Positions 16,132 to 25,222 of a stretch of DNA of 64,000 nucleotides are shown in pieces. The stretch is taken from positions 1 through 64,000 of the forward strand of contig JAILIM010000031.1 of assembly GCA_024695285.1 (NCBI GenBank), read 5' to 3'. Origin of the DNA: Bacteroidales bacterium. GTDB lineage: Bacteria > Bacteroidota > Bacteroidia > Bacteroidales > UBA932. The position numbers and the translations under genes were made by a program. The notes under the pieces are model-generated. The model made no database searches. It had not been told where the DNA came from and saw only the letters and a list, made by a program, of their open reading frames with translations. Positions within the stretch are counted from its first letter, which is position 1; the number at the start of each line of letters is the position of its first letter.

Positions 16132-18948
16132 ATGAAGAAAGTTTTGATTTTTGCAGCGGCACTCTTCTTTGCCGCAATTGCAAGCGCCCAGACACCGCTT
16201 CCCAATGATCCCGAAGTTAAGACGGGAAAACTGGACAATGGTCTGACTTATTACATCCGTCACAACGACAAGCCCGCCCAGCGTGCCGAGTTCTACCTCG
16301 CAACCCACGCCGGCGCAATCCTCGAGACCCCCGACCAGGACGGCCTAGCCCACTTCCTTGAGCATATGTGCTTCAACGGCCTCAAGAACCTTCCCGGCAA
16401 GCAGATGCTGGAGTATCTCCAGAGCATCGGTGCCGAGTTCGGCCGCAACATCAATGCCGGCACAGGCGTCGAGTCCACCCAGTACATGCTCAACAACATC
16501 CCCGTGACCCGTGAGGGCATCATCGACACCTGCCTCCTCGTTATGCACGACTATTCCCACTTCGTGCTCTGCGAGCAGCAGGAGATCGACGACGAGAGGG
16601 GAGTCATCCTCGAGGAGCGCCGCACCCGCCGCAACGCCAGCTGGCGTATGTATGAGCAGAATAAGAAGTACATGTACAAGGACTCCAAGTTCGCCGACTG
16701 TTCCCTCATCGGAAGCCAGGAGAACCTCGAGACCTTCAAGCGCGAGAGCCTCGTGAACTTCTACCATTCATGGTATCGTCCTGACAATCAGGCTATTATC
16801 GTAGTCGGTGACATCGATCCCGACCAGATACTCGCCAAGATCCAGAAACTTTTCACCGACATTCCTGCTCCTGAAACCCCTCTGAATAAGCCAGTTATCA
16901 AGGTCCCTGACAACAAGGAGCCCATCGTGGGCATCGTGACCGATCCTGAGACCCCTAGTTCGGAGGTGACTATACTCTGGAAGAGCGAACCCCTGCCCCG
17001 TGAGATGGCCAATACCGACATCGCTTTCATGACCGACCTCCTCAAGGATATCGTAGCTGAAGTTATGTCCGAGCGCTTCCAGGAAATCACATCCAAGCCC
17101 AACGCTCCGTTCCTCGGCGGCGCCCTCATGTGCTCCCAGATTTGCGAAACCTGCGACGTGGTCTACGGCGAGGTAGCCTTCAAGGAAGGAGAGGTCGAGC
17201 CGGCCCTCAAGGCTTTCTACACCGAAGTCGAGAAGATGAAGCGTTTCGGCTTCACCGACAGCGAGGTGCAGCGTGCAAAGGACGAGATAATCAGCCGCTA
17301 CGAGAAGCGCGCCCAGGGCGCCGACTCCCGCAAGAACGCCGAGTTCGTGAATCCCATCATCAGCAACTTCCTCAACAACACTCCCTATATGGTTCCCGCA
17401 CAGGAAGCACAGCTCGCAAAGGGCATACTCCAGATGCTTCCCGCACAGGCCATTAACCAGGTCGTAGGCCAGCTTATCACCGACGACAACATGGTCGTCC
17501 TCTACAACGGTCCCGAGAAGGAAGGCCTTGCCAATCCCACCGAAGCTCAGCTGCTTGACATCATCAGCGGCGTCAAGGCTTCCGAGATTGCAGCCAACGC
17601 TGAGGAGAAGATAGACAGCCAGTTCATCGATCCCGCGACCCTCAAGGGCGCAAAGGTCAAGAAGGTCCGCAGCCTTGCAAAGGGCATCACCGAGTGGACC
17701 CTCGCCAACGGCGTGACCGTGGCCTTCCTCCCCACTGAGTTCAAGAAAGACCAGGTGCTTTTCCGTCTCTCCATGGAAGGCGGCAAGTCCCTGATTGCCA
17801 CCGAGGACCTGCCTTCCTTCGAAGACAACCTGTGGAGCCTCTTCCAGAGCAACACCGGTGTGTCCAAGTTCAATTCCGCAACCACAAAGAAGATGCTTTC
17901 CGGCAAGCAGGCCAGCGCGGGCCCGTACATCGGTTCCGTCCGCCACGGCATTTCCGGCAGCTGCCAGCCGAAGGATCTTGAGACCGCATTCCAGTTGCTT
18001 TACCTCAACTTCGTGGATCCCCGCTTCGACGCCGACGAGTACAACGTGGGCAAGCAGCAGATCGAGGCCGTGCTCCCGAACCTTTCCAATACTCCCAACT
18101 TCAAGCTCCAGCAGGAGATGACCAAGGCCCTCTACGGAGGCAACCCCCGCGCCATCATGATCAATGAGGATATCCTTGCAAAGGCTGATATTTCGGTCGT
18201 CGAACGCAACTACCGCAAGCTCTTCGCCAGCGCCAAGGGAGCGAAGGTCATCATCGTCGGCAACGTGGATCCCGAGACCCTCAAGCCCCTCGTGGAGAAG
18301 TACATAGGCTCACTGCCCAAGAAGGGCAAGGCCCTCAAGATGACCGACACCGGCGAGCGTTTCGTGCAGGGACAGGTCGAGGACGCCTTCAAGGTGGACA
18401 TGCAGACCCCGAAGACCACCGTGCTCCAGGTCTACAACAACTATGACGTGAAGTACAGCGTGGCTGAAGAGGTGAACCTCGACGCCGCCAAGTACATCCT
18501 CGACATGATCTACACCGACACCCTGCGTGAGTCCGAGGGCGGTACCTATGGTGCATCCACCGGCTCCAGCCTCGAAAAGTTCCCCGTTGACCATGCCGTC
18601 ATCCAGGTGTACTTCGACACCAACCCCACTTCCGCAGACAAGCTCCGCAGCATCGCAAAGGATGAACTCCGCAAGTTCGCTGAGCAGGGCCCGACCGAGG
18701 AGCAGATGACCCGCGTGCGTGAGAACTTCAAGAAGAACCTGCCTGAGAGGCGTATCCAGAACAACTACTGGATGACCGTGATCAGCAGCATCTATACCTA
18801 CGGCATTGCCGATTTCGATGCGGAGTATGAGGCTGCAGTGAACGCACTCACTCCCGAAAGCATTCGTGCCGCAGCGGCAAAGGTGCTCGCTTCAGGCAAT
18901 CTGCTTGAGATCGTGATGAGCCCGGACAAGGCTGCTGAAAGAGAATAG
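16132..18948 (+). CDS. Secreted M16-family zinc peptidase
   Basis: This 938-residue insulinase/pitrilysin-like metallopeptidase starts at ATG 16132 with a signal peptide (MKKVLIFAAALFFAAIASAQ). The inverted zinc motif HFLEH is at residues 74-78, with a distal Glu in the DDERGVILEERR segment, so the first M16 half is catalytic. The second half (from about 510, ITEWTLANGVTVAFLPTEF) keeps the fold but lacks a zinc motif, as is normal for the inactive partner domain. It probably degrades peptides in the periplasm. It has its own promoter and converges directly on the DUF1573 gene with no gap. Confidence 0.93.
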   Translation: MKKVLIFAAALFFAAIASAQTPLPNDPEVKTGKLDNGLTYYIRHNDKPAQRAEFYLATHAGAILETPDQDGLAHFLEHMCFNGLKNLPGKQMLEYLQSIGAEFGRNINAGTGVESTQYMLNNIPVTREGIIDTCLLVMHDYSHFVLCEQQEIDDERGVILEERRTRRNASWRMYEQNKKYMYKDSKFADCSLIGSQENLETFKRESLVNFYHSWYRPDNQAIIVVGDIDPDQILAKIQKLFTDIPAPETPLNKPVIKVPDNKEPIVGIVTDPETPSSEVTILWKSEPLPREMANTDIAFMTDLLKDIVAEVMSERFQEITSKPNAPFLGGALMCSQICETCDVVYGEVAFKEGEVEPALKAFYTEVEKMKRFGFTDSEVQRAKDEIISRYEKRAQGADSRKNAEFVNPIISNFLNNTPYMVPAQEAQLAKGILQMLPAQAINQVVGQLITDDNMVVLYNGPEKEGLANPTEAQLLDIISGVKASEIAANAEEKIDSQFIDPATLKGAKVKKVRSLAKGITEWTLANGVTVAFLPTEFKKDQVLFRLSMEGGKSLIATEDLPSFEDNLWSLFQSNTGVSKFNSATTKKMLSGKQASAGPYIGSVRHGISGSCQPKDLETAFQLLYLNFVDPRFDADEYNVGKQQIEAVLPNLSNTPNFKLQQEMTKALYGGNPRAIMINEDILAKADISVVERNYRKLFASAKGAKVIIVGNVDPETLKPLVEKYIGSLPKKGKALKMTDTGERFVQGQVEDAFKVDMQTPKTTVLQVYNNYDVKYSVAEEVNLDAAKYILDMIYTDTLRESEGGTYGASTGSSLEKFPVDHAVIQVYFDTNPTSADKLRSIAKDELRKFAEQGPTEEQMTRVRENFKKNLPERRIQNNYWMTVISSIYTYGIADFDAEYEAAVNALTPESIRAAAAKVLASGNLLEIVMSPDKAAERE

Positions 18949-19347
18949 CTATTTCTTGCCTTTCCCTTTATAGGCCGTGCCTTTGATATGAAGGATTACG
19001 GGCCTGTCCATACCGGAAAGGTAGGCGGTGAGGGTCTTATCGAAAGGATAAGGCCCTTCATCGTTTTTATAGGTGACTTCAATCGTGCCTTTTCCGCCAG
19101 GGGCGATGTCGGTGCGGGTCCAGACGGCGGATGTGCAACCGCAGGTAGTGGTCACGGCGAATATGTTAAGTGCTGAATCACTGATGTTTGTCACTTCGAA
19201 TGTGCAGCTGGCTGCGCCGTCGCGCATGTCGATCTTTCCGAAATCATGGACGGTGCGGTCGAAGCGGGCTATGCCGCCGAATTCTTTCTGGGCAGCCGCG
19301 GGCAGGGCCAGCAGGCAGGTGCAGAGGAGTGTCAGTATTCGTTTCAT
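18949..19347 (-). CDS. DUF1573 domain secreted protein
   Basis: This 132-residue exported protein starts at ATG 19347, giving the signal peptide MKRILTLLCTCLLALPAAAQ. The rest is a DUF1573 module: IARFDRTVHDFGKI, a VTNISDSALNIF strand and the conserved TTTCGCTSAVW with paired Cys, then IAPGGKGTIEVTYKN. DUF1573 proteins are common in Bacteroidetes, have an immunoglobulin-like fold and no firmly known role. The tail is very basic (KGKGKK). A minus-strand -7 box TATATTTG (19353-19360) ends only 5 nt before the ATG, which suggests a nearly leaderless message. Confidence 0.85.
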   Translation of the reverse strand: MKRILTLLCTCLLALPAAAQKEFGGIARFDRTVHDFGKIDMRDGAASCTFEVTNISDSALNIFAVTTTCGCTSAVWTRTDIAPGGKGTIEVTYKNDEGPYPFDKTLTAYLSGMDRPVILHIKGTAYKGKGKK

Positions 19348-19379
19348 GGCTGCAAATATATAAATTTTACACTTCAAGT

Positions 19380-19411
19380 CTTGATTATTCAAATACAATA
19401 CCGTAAATTTG
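19380..19411 (+). promoter_or_regulatory. Promoter of ferredoxin gene
   Basis: CTTG (19380-19383), a 20-bp spacer and TAAATTTG (19404-19411). The ferredoxin start codon is 25 nt downstream of the -7 box. Confidence 0.6.
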
Positions 19412-19436
19412 TGCATCTTTTAATAACAGTTGAATT

Positions 19437-19610
19437 ATGGCTTACAAAATTTCCGCAGATACCTGCGTTGCTTGCGGCACCTGCCAGGGCGAATGCCCTA
19501 CCGGCGCCATTAAGGAAGGAGACGTCTATTCGATCGATCCTAATGTGTGCATTGATTGCGGCACTTGCGCCGACGCCTGCCCCATGGGGGCAATAGAGCC
19601 CGGCGAATAA
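19437..19610 (+). CDS. 2[4Fe-4S] ferredoxin
   Basis: This 57-residue clostridial-type ferredoxin has two clusters, each with a C-x2-C-x2/3-C-x3-CP pattern: CVACGTCQGECP (residues 10-21) and CIDCGTCADACP (38-49). It is a soluble low-potential electron carrier, probably for anaerobic metabolism such as pyruvate oxidation. It is monocistronic, with its own promoter upstream and an intrinsic terminator directly after. Confidence 0.95.
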   Translation: MAYKISADTCVACGTCQGECPTGAIKEGDVYSIDPNVCIDCGTCADACPMGAIEPGE

Positions 19611-19630
19611 TTTGCATAAGACAAATACGG

Positions 19631-19656
19631 GGGCCCGAAGAGGGCCCTCTTTGTTT
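19631..19656 (+). terminator. Terminator after ferredoxin
   Basis: Stem GGGCCC (19631-19636) / GGGCCC (19642-19647) with loop GAAGA, followed by the T-rich run TCTTTGTTTTTT. Confidence 0.8.
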
Positions 19657-19759
19657 TTTATAGGGTTGTTCCCTGAAATACGCTGGTGGCATTGGGTGTT
19701 TTCCCTTTGCCGTTTGTATTATGTATGGTGACTATTGTTTATTCTATCATATTCTATCT

Positions 19760-19915
19760 ATGAAAAAGTACACTAAGTCAAACGTTTGCGCCGGGAACTA
19801 TGTCGCTCCCGCCGCAGAGATTTGCGAGACTTTATGCAGCGAACTGCTGTGCCAAAGCCCGCAAGTTAATCAAGAGGAGTTTGGAGGGTTCACCCCCTAC
19901 AATCCCTGGAGTTAA
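19760..19915 (+). CDS. Small Y-x-x-P peptide upstream of lipoprotein (copy B)
   Basis: This is a 51-codon ORF starting MKKYTKSN and ending 16 nt before the GLUG lipoprotein gene. It contains NYVAPAAEIC (13-22), LLCQS, four Cys in total, QEEFGGF and a hydrophobic end PYNPWS. The core aligns with copy A (QYVIPVAESF) and copy C (EYQTPICELS), and the position is the same. It has no recognisable domain and no signal peptide. An in-frame ATG at 19721 would lengthen it, but MKKYTK is the more typical start. Confidence 0.65.
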   Translation: MKKYTKSNVCAGNYVAPAAEICETLCSELLCQSPQVNQEEFGGFTPYNPWS

Positions 19916-19931
19916 AATGGAGGAAAGCATT

Positions 19932-22900
19932 ATGAAGAAGTTATTGTTTATTGCTTCCGCCTTTATCCTGGCGATGACGGTTTCCTGCAACAAGGCAATC
20001 GATCCGGTCAATCCTTCCGAAAACGGTTCCGAGGCAGCGGAGATGATAGAGTTCTCCTTCCCCGCAACCCGCGAAATGACAAAGTCCTACCTGGACGGCA
20101 ACACCTTCAAATGGGAAATGGGTGACATGGTGGCCGTGTGCTATGGCTCCACTGTTGCTCCTTTCAAATACGACCCCGAGGGCGACAAGTTCGTCGGCAC
20201 GATCGACGCCGGCGCAACCGGTCCTTTCTCCGTTATCTACCCCTACAACAGCGAAATCCAGGCCTCCGGAGGTAGTTTCATGACCACGATGCCTTCCGTG
20301 CAGGTTGCAGGTGACCACAATGTGGATCCCTCCGCGCTTATTTCCGCAGGACAGGTTGCCGACCAGGCTGCACTTTCCGCCGGCGTGACCCTGAAGAACG
20401 TGTTCACGCTTTTCCGCGTGGACGTCACCGACTCCGACGTTGCTTCCATCACCCTTGAGAACAACAGTGACGACGTGAACTACAAGACGGTGGGCAGTCC
20501 TTTTGCCGGCTCCGTGTCCGTGGATCCTACTGACGGCTCCTGTGCTCCCGACAGCCGTAATGCTGCCGTGACCCTCAAGGGCTCCGGTGCAACTCTTGCT
20601 CCCGGCACCTATGACATTGCCGTGCTGCCTGTCAGCATCGACAATGGTATGAAGATCATCTTCAAGCGCAGCGGTGAGGACAAGGCCTATTACAAAAAGT
20701 CCACTTCCTCGAAGCAGCTTGTCCGCAACACCGGCCTTGACCTTGGCTCCTTCAACGTGGCTGGCATTGAAACACGTTGCTGGTACATTCAGGATGCCGC
20801 CGACCTTCAGGCGTGGAACTCTGCCACAAAGACAGCCGAAGACATCGCTTTCCTTGGCGAGGACATCGATATGAGCGGTGTGTCCTGGAGCCAGAGCAGC
20901 AATGTGCCCGGTACTTTCGACGGTCAGTACCACTTCATCTATAATTTCACTCTGACCACCAACCAGTACTGCGGCTTCATCCGCACCACCCACAGCACTG
21001 CAGCTTCTGATTTCAAGAATCTTTATTTCGGAACGAAAGACGGCGCCACCTGGGATGGTGTGAGTAAATTCACCCACTCATCTTCTGCAAACAACTACAC
21101 ATGGTATTATGTGGGTGTGGTTGCAAAGACCCAGGGCCCTGCGACTATGTCCGATGTCTACAACTTTGCCCAGGTCGAGGTCGCTGCAGGTTCAAACGGC
21201 AAGACGCGTATCGGCGGCGTTTGCGGCAACTGGGCTTCTTCCAAGAATCTTCAGAATTGTTATAATTACGGAGATATCGTCAACAATGCTACTGCAACGG
21301 GCCAGAACTCAGCTTCCGACACAAAGGTCATCACCAGCGTGGTCGGTGGCGTTGTAGGTCAGTGCGACAGCGGAGTGACCATCGAAAACTGCGCGAACTA
21401 TGGCACCGTGACCAATAATAACCCGTATGTAAAGTGGGTGGCAGGCGTACTTGGCTGCTCCGGCCAGGCGGTGACCGTCAAGGACTGTACGAACTTCGGC
21501 ACTATTACCAATACAGTAGCGGCCTACACTTCATGGCTTGGAACTGCTGGTGTCGCAGGTTATATCAGCAGTACCGGAGGCAAGATAATCAACTGCGCTT
21601 CAACGAATGCGACAATTACTTCGGTATGTCATGTCGCCGGCGGTATTGCCGCCCAGATTGATGGCGGTACCATCGAGAACTGCACCGTGTCCGCATCCCA
21701 GATATCCACCTCAACCAACTTCCCTGCAGGTATCCTGGCATACGGCCCCAAGGGCGGCACAGTCAAGAACTGCAAGGTCATTGATAATACAGCTGTTTCG
21801 GGTAAAGGCGAGGTCGGTGGTATCTGCGGCCGTATGACCACCAACTTTGTGGTTACGGGGTGCGTTCTGACTGATTCCAGCGTAAGCGGTACCGGTGAGG
21901 ATGTTGGCGGCATCGTCGGATGGAGCCAGAGCGGCACATCAGTCACTGACTGCAGTGTTGTCAACGCAAAGATCGAGGGTGCGACAAAATATGTTGCCGG
22001 TATAGTTGGTCTGGCAGAATTGACCACCGTTTCCGACTGCGTTGTTGACGGCAGCCAGATTACCGGCCAGAATGGAACTGGCGGCATCATTGGATATGCA
22101 AAGACGACCCAGTGTTCGGCTGAAGATTGTGCGGTTTCCGGAACAGAGATAAATGGTGCAAACAACACCGGAGGCATCATTGGTGACTGTGACCTTGGTT
22201 CTGTTGAGGGCTGTATGCTTAACGGTAGTACAATCAAAGCCAAGCAGGACGTCGGTGGTATCATCGGCTGGCTCAGTACGGGTTCCATCAAGCGTTGTTC
22301 TGTGGACAATTCCCAGATCACCACTACAGGATGCAATCTTGGCGGCATTGTCGGACGTGCTATCGCAAAGGGTGGCACTGATAACCTGATTGACAAGTGC
22401 TTTGTCTATGACTCTTCTATCACCGGTACATACGATGTTGCCGGTATCATCGGATATGCCTATCCGGATGAGAACGGTCCCGTCAATATCTACAACTGCG
22501 GTGTGGAATCTGTTTCCGTGACCGCTACTGCCTGCGATTCAGGTGGTGATCCCACCAGTGGTGACAGCATGTCCGGCCTGATTGGCGGCTGGATGCGTTG
22601 CTCCGATGCAGCCAGCAGTTTCAAGATTGTGAACTGCTATTCTTACGACAGTTCTATCAACTGCGAACTTGCAATGGCTCATCCTTCCGTTGGCGGCGCC
22701 GTGGGATATGTCTCATTAAGCGGCACAGGAACTGCTGAAATAGCCAATTTCAGCACAGACCTTAAGACCATCAAGATTCAGGGTTCTCCCGTGCCTGCCG
22801 GTACAGACAATTATGGTGCAATAGCCGGTCTGCTTCCCGACAAATCTGGTATTTCCGTGTCTAATTGCGTCTTCATCGACGGCACTGACCTTACCCTCGG

Positions 22901-23072
22901 CAACAATATCGGCGCAGGTGTAGTGCTTACCGACAACGAGGCCTTTGCTGAGTCTGTGTTTACTGACGGCGCCACCGTGCCCGCCAAGCTGAACACATTT
23001 GCTTCGGCATATTCTGGCTATACATTGTCCAGCTGGGCAGCAAACACTGCCGGCGTCCCGGTCCTGAACTAA
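19932..23072 (+). CDS. Fimbrillin-like lipoprotein with GLUG-type repeats
   Basis: This 1046-residue surface lipoprotein starts at ATG 19932 (preceded by GGAGG), giving a lipobox with Cys19 (LAMTVSC). Residues about 30-250 are fimbrillin/Mfa-like (TKSYLDGNTFKWEMGD, FSVIYPYN). A typical entry segment follows (IQDAADLQAW, EDIDMSGVSW, GTFDGQYH). From about 400 to 960 there are a dozen or more tandem repeats of GG-I/V-x-G...C-x-N/V...G/T-x-V/I, the GLUG-like pattern of right-handed beta-helices in Bacteroidales adhesins. Its partner is the small ORF B, 16 nt upstream. An extracellular binding role is likely; the ligand is unknown. Confidence 0.8.
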   Translation: MKKLLFIASAFILAMTVSCNKAIDPVNPSENGSEAAEMIEFSFPATREMTKSYLDGNTFKWEMGDMVAVCYGSTVAPFKYDPEGDKFVGTIDAGATGPFSVIYPYNSEIQASGGSFMTTMPSVQVAGDHNVDPSALISAGQVADQAALSAGVTLKNVFTLFRVDVTDSDVASITLENNSDDVNYKTVGSPFAGSVSVDPTDGSCAPDSRNAAVTLKGSGATLAPGTYDIAVLPVSIDNGMKIIFKRSGEDKAYYKKSTSSKQLVRNTGLDLGSFNVAGIETRCWYIQDAADLQAWNSATKTAEDIAFLGEDIDMSGVSWSQSSNVPGTFDGQYHFIYNFTLTTNQYCGFIRTTHSTAASDFKNLYFGTKDGATWDGVSKFTHSSSANNYTWYYVGVVAKTQGPATMSDVYNFAQVEVAAGSNGKTRIGGVCGNWASSKNLQNCYNYGDIVNNATATGQNSASDTKVITSVVGGVVGQCDSGVTIENCANYGTVTNNNPYVKWVAGVLGCSGQAVTVKDCTNFGTITNTVAAYTSWLGTAGVAGYISSTGGKIINCASTNATITSVCHVAGGIAAQIDGGTIENCTVSASQISTSTNFPAGILAYGPKGGTVKNCKVIDNTAVSGKGEVGGICGRMTTNFVVTGCVLTDSSVSGTGEDVGGIVGWSQSGTSVTDCSVVNAKIEGATKYVAGIVGLAELTTVSDCVVDGSQITGQNGTGGIIGYAKTTQCSAEDCAVSGTEINGANNTGGIIGDCDLGSVEGCMLNGSTIKAKQDVGGIIGWLSTGSIKRCSVDNSQITTTGCNLGGIVGRAIAKGGTDNLIDKCFVYDSSITGTYDVAGIIGYAYPDENGPVNIYNCGVESVSVTATACDSGGDPTSGDSMSGLIGGWMRCSDAASSFKIVNCYSYDSSINCELAMAHPSVGGAVGYVSLSGTGTAEIANFSTDLKTIKIQGSPVPAGTDNYGAIAGLLPDKSGISVSNCVFIDGTDLTLGNNIGAGVVLTDNEAFAESVFTDGATVPAKLNTFASAYSGYTLSSWAANTAGVPVLN

Positions 23073-23117
23073 GTATTCTGTGGCGATTAAGCCACTGGAT
23101 GATATGGATTTTCATTA

Positions 23118-23150
23118 TTTGCCTGCAGGAAAACCTGCAGGCAAATTTTG
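23118..23150. terminator. Bidirectional terminator
   Basis: A perfect 12-bp stem TTTGCCTGCAGG (23118-23129) / CCTGCAGGCAAA (23134-23145) with an AAAA loop and T-rich flank. It lies between the convergent GLUG lipoprotein and lacI-type genes. Confidence 0.85.
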
Positions 23151-23157
23151 TTTACGG

Positions 23158-24168
23158 CTATTGCCGGCGGGCTACGGAGGCGCCGGGGATGACGGTGGGG
23201 GAGAGTTTCAGCTGGGAGCTGCCAGAGGAGACGCCGTCTATACGGTCGAACAGAATCTTGGTGGCTAGCATGGCCATGTCTTCGACGGGCTGGCCGACGC
23301 GGGTGATGGGCGGCTCCATATAATCCATATAGGCATAGTTGTCGAACGAGACCAGGGACAGGTCGTCGGGGATACGGAGTCCCGCTTCCCTGAGGGCTTT
23401 CAGCACTCCCAGGGTGATGTTGTTGGACAGGGCGAACACGGACGTGGGTTTCCTTGTGCGGGACAGCAGTAATTTGGTTTCCAGATAGCCGTTCTGGATC
23501 GAGAACTCGCTCCCGGCAACAAGTTCACCGGACTCCAGACCTGCCTCTTTCATAGCGTCGCGGTAGCCTCGTACACGCTCATTGTTGGGAGCGGAACTGC
23601 GTACACCCTGGATGCAGGCAATCTCGCGGTGCCCGGCTTCTATCAGCAGGCGGGTGGCGTCGTAGCCGCCTTTGTAGTTGTTGGTGGTCACGTAGGGCAG
23701 GGGATTGCCTTCGTAGTAGCGGTCCACCAGCATCACGGGCACGTAGTCCCTGCTTACGCTTTCAGCCATTGCCGGATCCTGGCCGCAGGGCACGGCGATG
23801 ATGCCGTCCACCTGGCGGGCGACGAGCTGGGTGATCCCTTCGTTGAAGTTGCCCTCGTCCTCCATCGTGTCGATGACTATCGTGGTGTAGCCGCGCCTGT
23901 GGATTTCGGAGATGATCACGCTGGACATCTCCGCGAAGTAGGGATTGGCTAGCGACGGAGTCAGCAGTCCTATGGTGTGGGTCTGCTGTTTGCGCAAACT
24001 TTGCGCAACAATGCTCGGCGCATAATTGCAGCGCTGCGCCTCTGCCTCGACACGTGCTGCGGTATCGGCTGAAATGCGGTATTTTGCGGCATTTCCGCTG
24101 AGAACCCTGGATACTGTGGTCACGGAAACCCCCACCCTGCTTGCAATAGAAGACAAATTTTCTTTCAT
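23158..24168 (-). CDS. LacI-family transcriptional regulator
   Basis: This 336-residue regulator starts at ATG 24168 in my reading (MKENLSSIASRVGVS). It has an N-terminal helix-turn-helix (LSSIASRVGVSVTTVSRVLSG) and hinge helix (ARVEAEAQRCNYAPSIVAQSL), then a periplasmic-binding-protein-like sensor domain (TIGLLTPSLANPYFAEM, VDGIIAVPC, VMLVDRYYEG). The divergent position beside rbsK and the transporter makes it the probable ribose- or nucleoside-responsive repressor of that cluster. TTTGCGCAAA-type palindromes lie in its start region, in the intergenic space and twice within its own coding sequence. Confidence 0.9.
   Translation of the reverse strand: MKENLSSIASRVGVSVTTVSRVLSGNAAKYRISADTAARVEAEAQRCNYAPSIVAQSLRKQQTHTIGLLTPSLANPYFAEMSSVIISEIHRRGYTTIVIDTMEDEGNFNEGITQLVARQVDGIIAVPCGQDPAMAESVSRDYVPVMLVDRYYEGNPLPYVTTNNYKGGYDATRLLIEAGHREIACIQGVRSSAPNNERVRGYRDAMKEAGLESGELVAGSEFSIQNGYLETKLLLSRTRKPTSVFALSNNITLGVLKALREAGLRIPDDLSLVSFDNYAYMDYMEPPITRVGQPVEDMAMLATKILFDRIDGVSSGSSQLKLSPTVIPGASVARRQ
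24072..24088. other. No separate feature: HTH-coding part of the LacI-type gene
   Basis: This stretch lies within the DNA-binding-domain coding region of the regulator. I checked it for further TTTGCGCAAA copies and saw none; it is listed only to delimit the operator search between 24009 and 24171. Confidence 0.3.
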
Positions 24169-24171
24169 CGG

Positions 24172-24188
24172 TGCGCAAAATTTGTGCA
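24172..24188. promoter_or_regulatory. Candidate LacI-type operator at regulator start
   Basis: TGCGCAAA (24172-24179), one central base, TTTGTGCA (24181-24188): an inverted repeat with one mismatched pair, 4 nt upstream of the regulator's start codon. It fits autoregulation. It shares the TTTGCGCAAA core with the site at 24277. Confidence 0.45.
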
Positions 24189-24276
24189 AAAGTTATCAAC
24201 AATTGCAGTTCAAACGGCCAGATCTACCTATTTATGAAAATAAAAAGTGATAAATTGGCGAAGAATTGCTCAATCG

Positions 24277-24286
24277 TTTGCGCAAA
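24277..24286. promoter_or_regulatory. Candidate LacI-type operator before rbsK
   Basis: The perfect palindrome TTTGCGCAAA with a central CG, as is usual for LacI-family operators, lies 20 nt before the rbsK start codon in the divergent intergenic region. Confidence 0.5.
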
Positions 24287-24306
24287 TATACTAAACTTTT
24301 AACCAT

Positions 24307-25209
24307 ATGCAAAAGATTATCATAGTTGGTAGTTCCAATGTCGATCTGACGGCAAGGGTGCGCACTCTGCCCCGTCCTGGCGAGACCATCGGGGGAGCGA
24401 CGCTCCATCGCGCCAATGGCGGAAAAGGTGCCAACCAGGCAGTTGCTGCCGCCCGGCTTGGAGCAAAAGTGTCTTTCCTGACTTGTCTGGGAAACGATGC
24501 GAACGGAGAGATGCTGTCCGCGCAGTTCGCTGCGGAAGGCATCGACACTTCCTGCGTAAAGTTTTCCGGCACACCGACCGGCACAGCCCTCATCTTCGTG
24601 GATGACAAGGCGGAAAACTGCATCGCCGTGGCTCCCGGGTCCAACAACGACCTCAAACCTGAGGATGTGGATGCCCTCCGCGGACAGTTCGAAGATGCAG
24701 GCTACCTGCTCGTTCAGCTCGAGATTCCCATCCCTGTCGTGGAACGGGCCATCCTGCTCGCCGATTCCCTCGGAGTCAGGACCGTGCTCAACCCTGCCCC
24801 GATGAATCCCTTCCCTCATGATCTTTTCAAACACCTCTGGCTCATAACTCCCAACGAGACCGAGGCCGAAGTTCTCACTGGCATTGCAATTGGCAGTGAG
24901 GAAGACGCAAAGGCTGCAGCTGCGGAGCTGCTTGGAATGGGAGTGAAGAATGTAATCATCACAATGGGCAGCAGGGGATCGCTGGTCTGCACGCCGGAAT
25001 CCTCCGTGTTCGTGCCTTCCCGGAAAGTGCAGGCAGTGGACACGACCGGAGCCGGCGATGTCTATAACGGTGCGCTCGTGGCGGCCCTCTCCAAGGGCAG
25101 CAGCCTTATCGATGCCGCAAAGACAGCCACGCTGGCGTCTTCCATTGCCGTGACACGCATGGGCGCCCAGACTTCCGCACCATACGCAAGTGAAATCGAA
25201 AACCTTTAA
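24307..25209 (+). CDS. rbsK: Ribokinase
   Basis: This 300-residue PfkB-family cytoplasmic kinase makes ribose 5-phosphate from ribose and ATP. Motifs: VVGSSNVDLTARV at the N-terminus, the first PfkB signature GGKGANQAVAAARLGA (about 38-53), NPAPMNPFP, the TPNETEAEVLTG segment and the second signature DTTGAGDVYNGALVAAL with the catalytic Asp. It is the first gene of the long plus-strand train and is followed after 13 nt by a sugar transporter gene. The nucleoside hydrolase two genes on supports ribose rather than another sugar as substrate. Confidence 0.93.
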   Translation: MQKIIIVGSSNVDLTARVRTLPRPGETIGGATLHRANGGKGANQAVAAARLGAKVSFLTCLGNDANGEMLSAQFAAEGIDTSCVKFSGTPTGTALIFVDDKAENCIAVAPGSNNDLKPEDVDALRGQFEDAGYLLVQLEIPIPVVERAILLADSLGVRTVLNPAPMNPFPHDLFKHLWLITPNETEAEVLTGIAIGSEEDAKAAAAELLGMGVKNVIITMGSRGSLVCTPESSVFVPSRKVQAVDTTGAGDVYNGALVAALSKGSSLIDAAKTATLASSIAVTRMGAQTSAPYASEIENL

Positions 25210-25222
25210 AATACAATAACTT

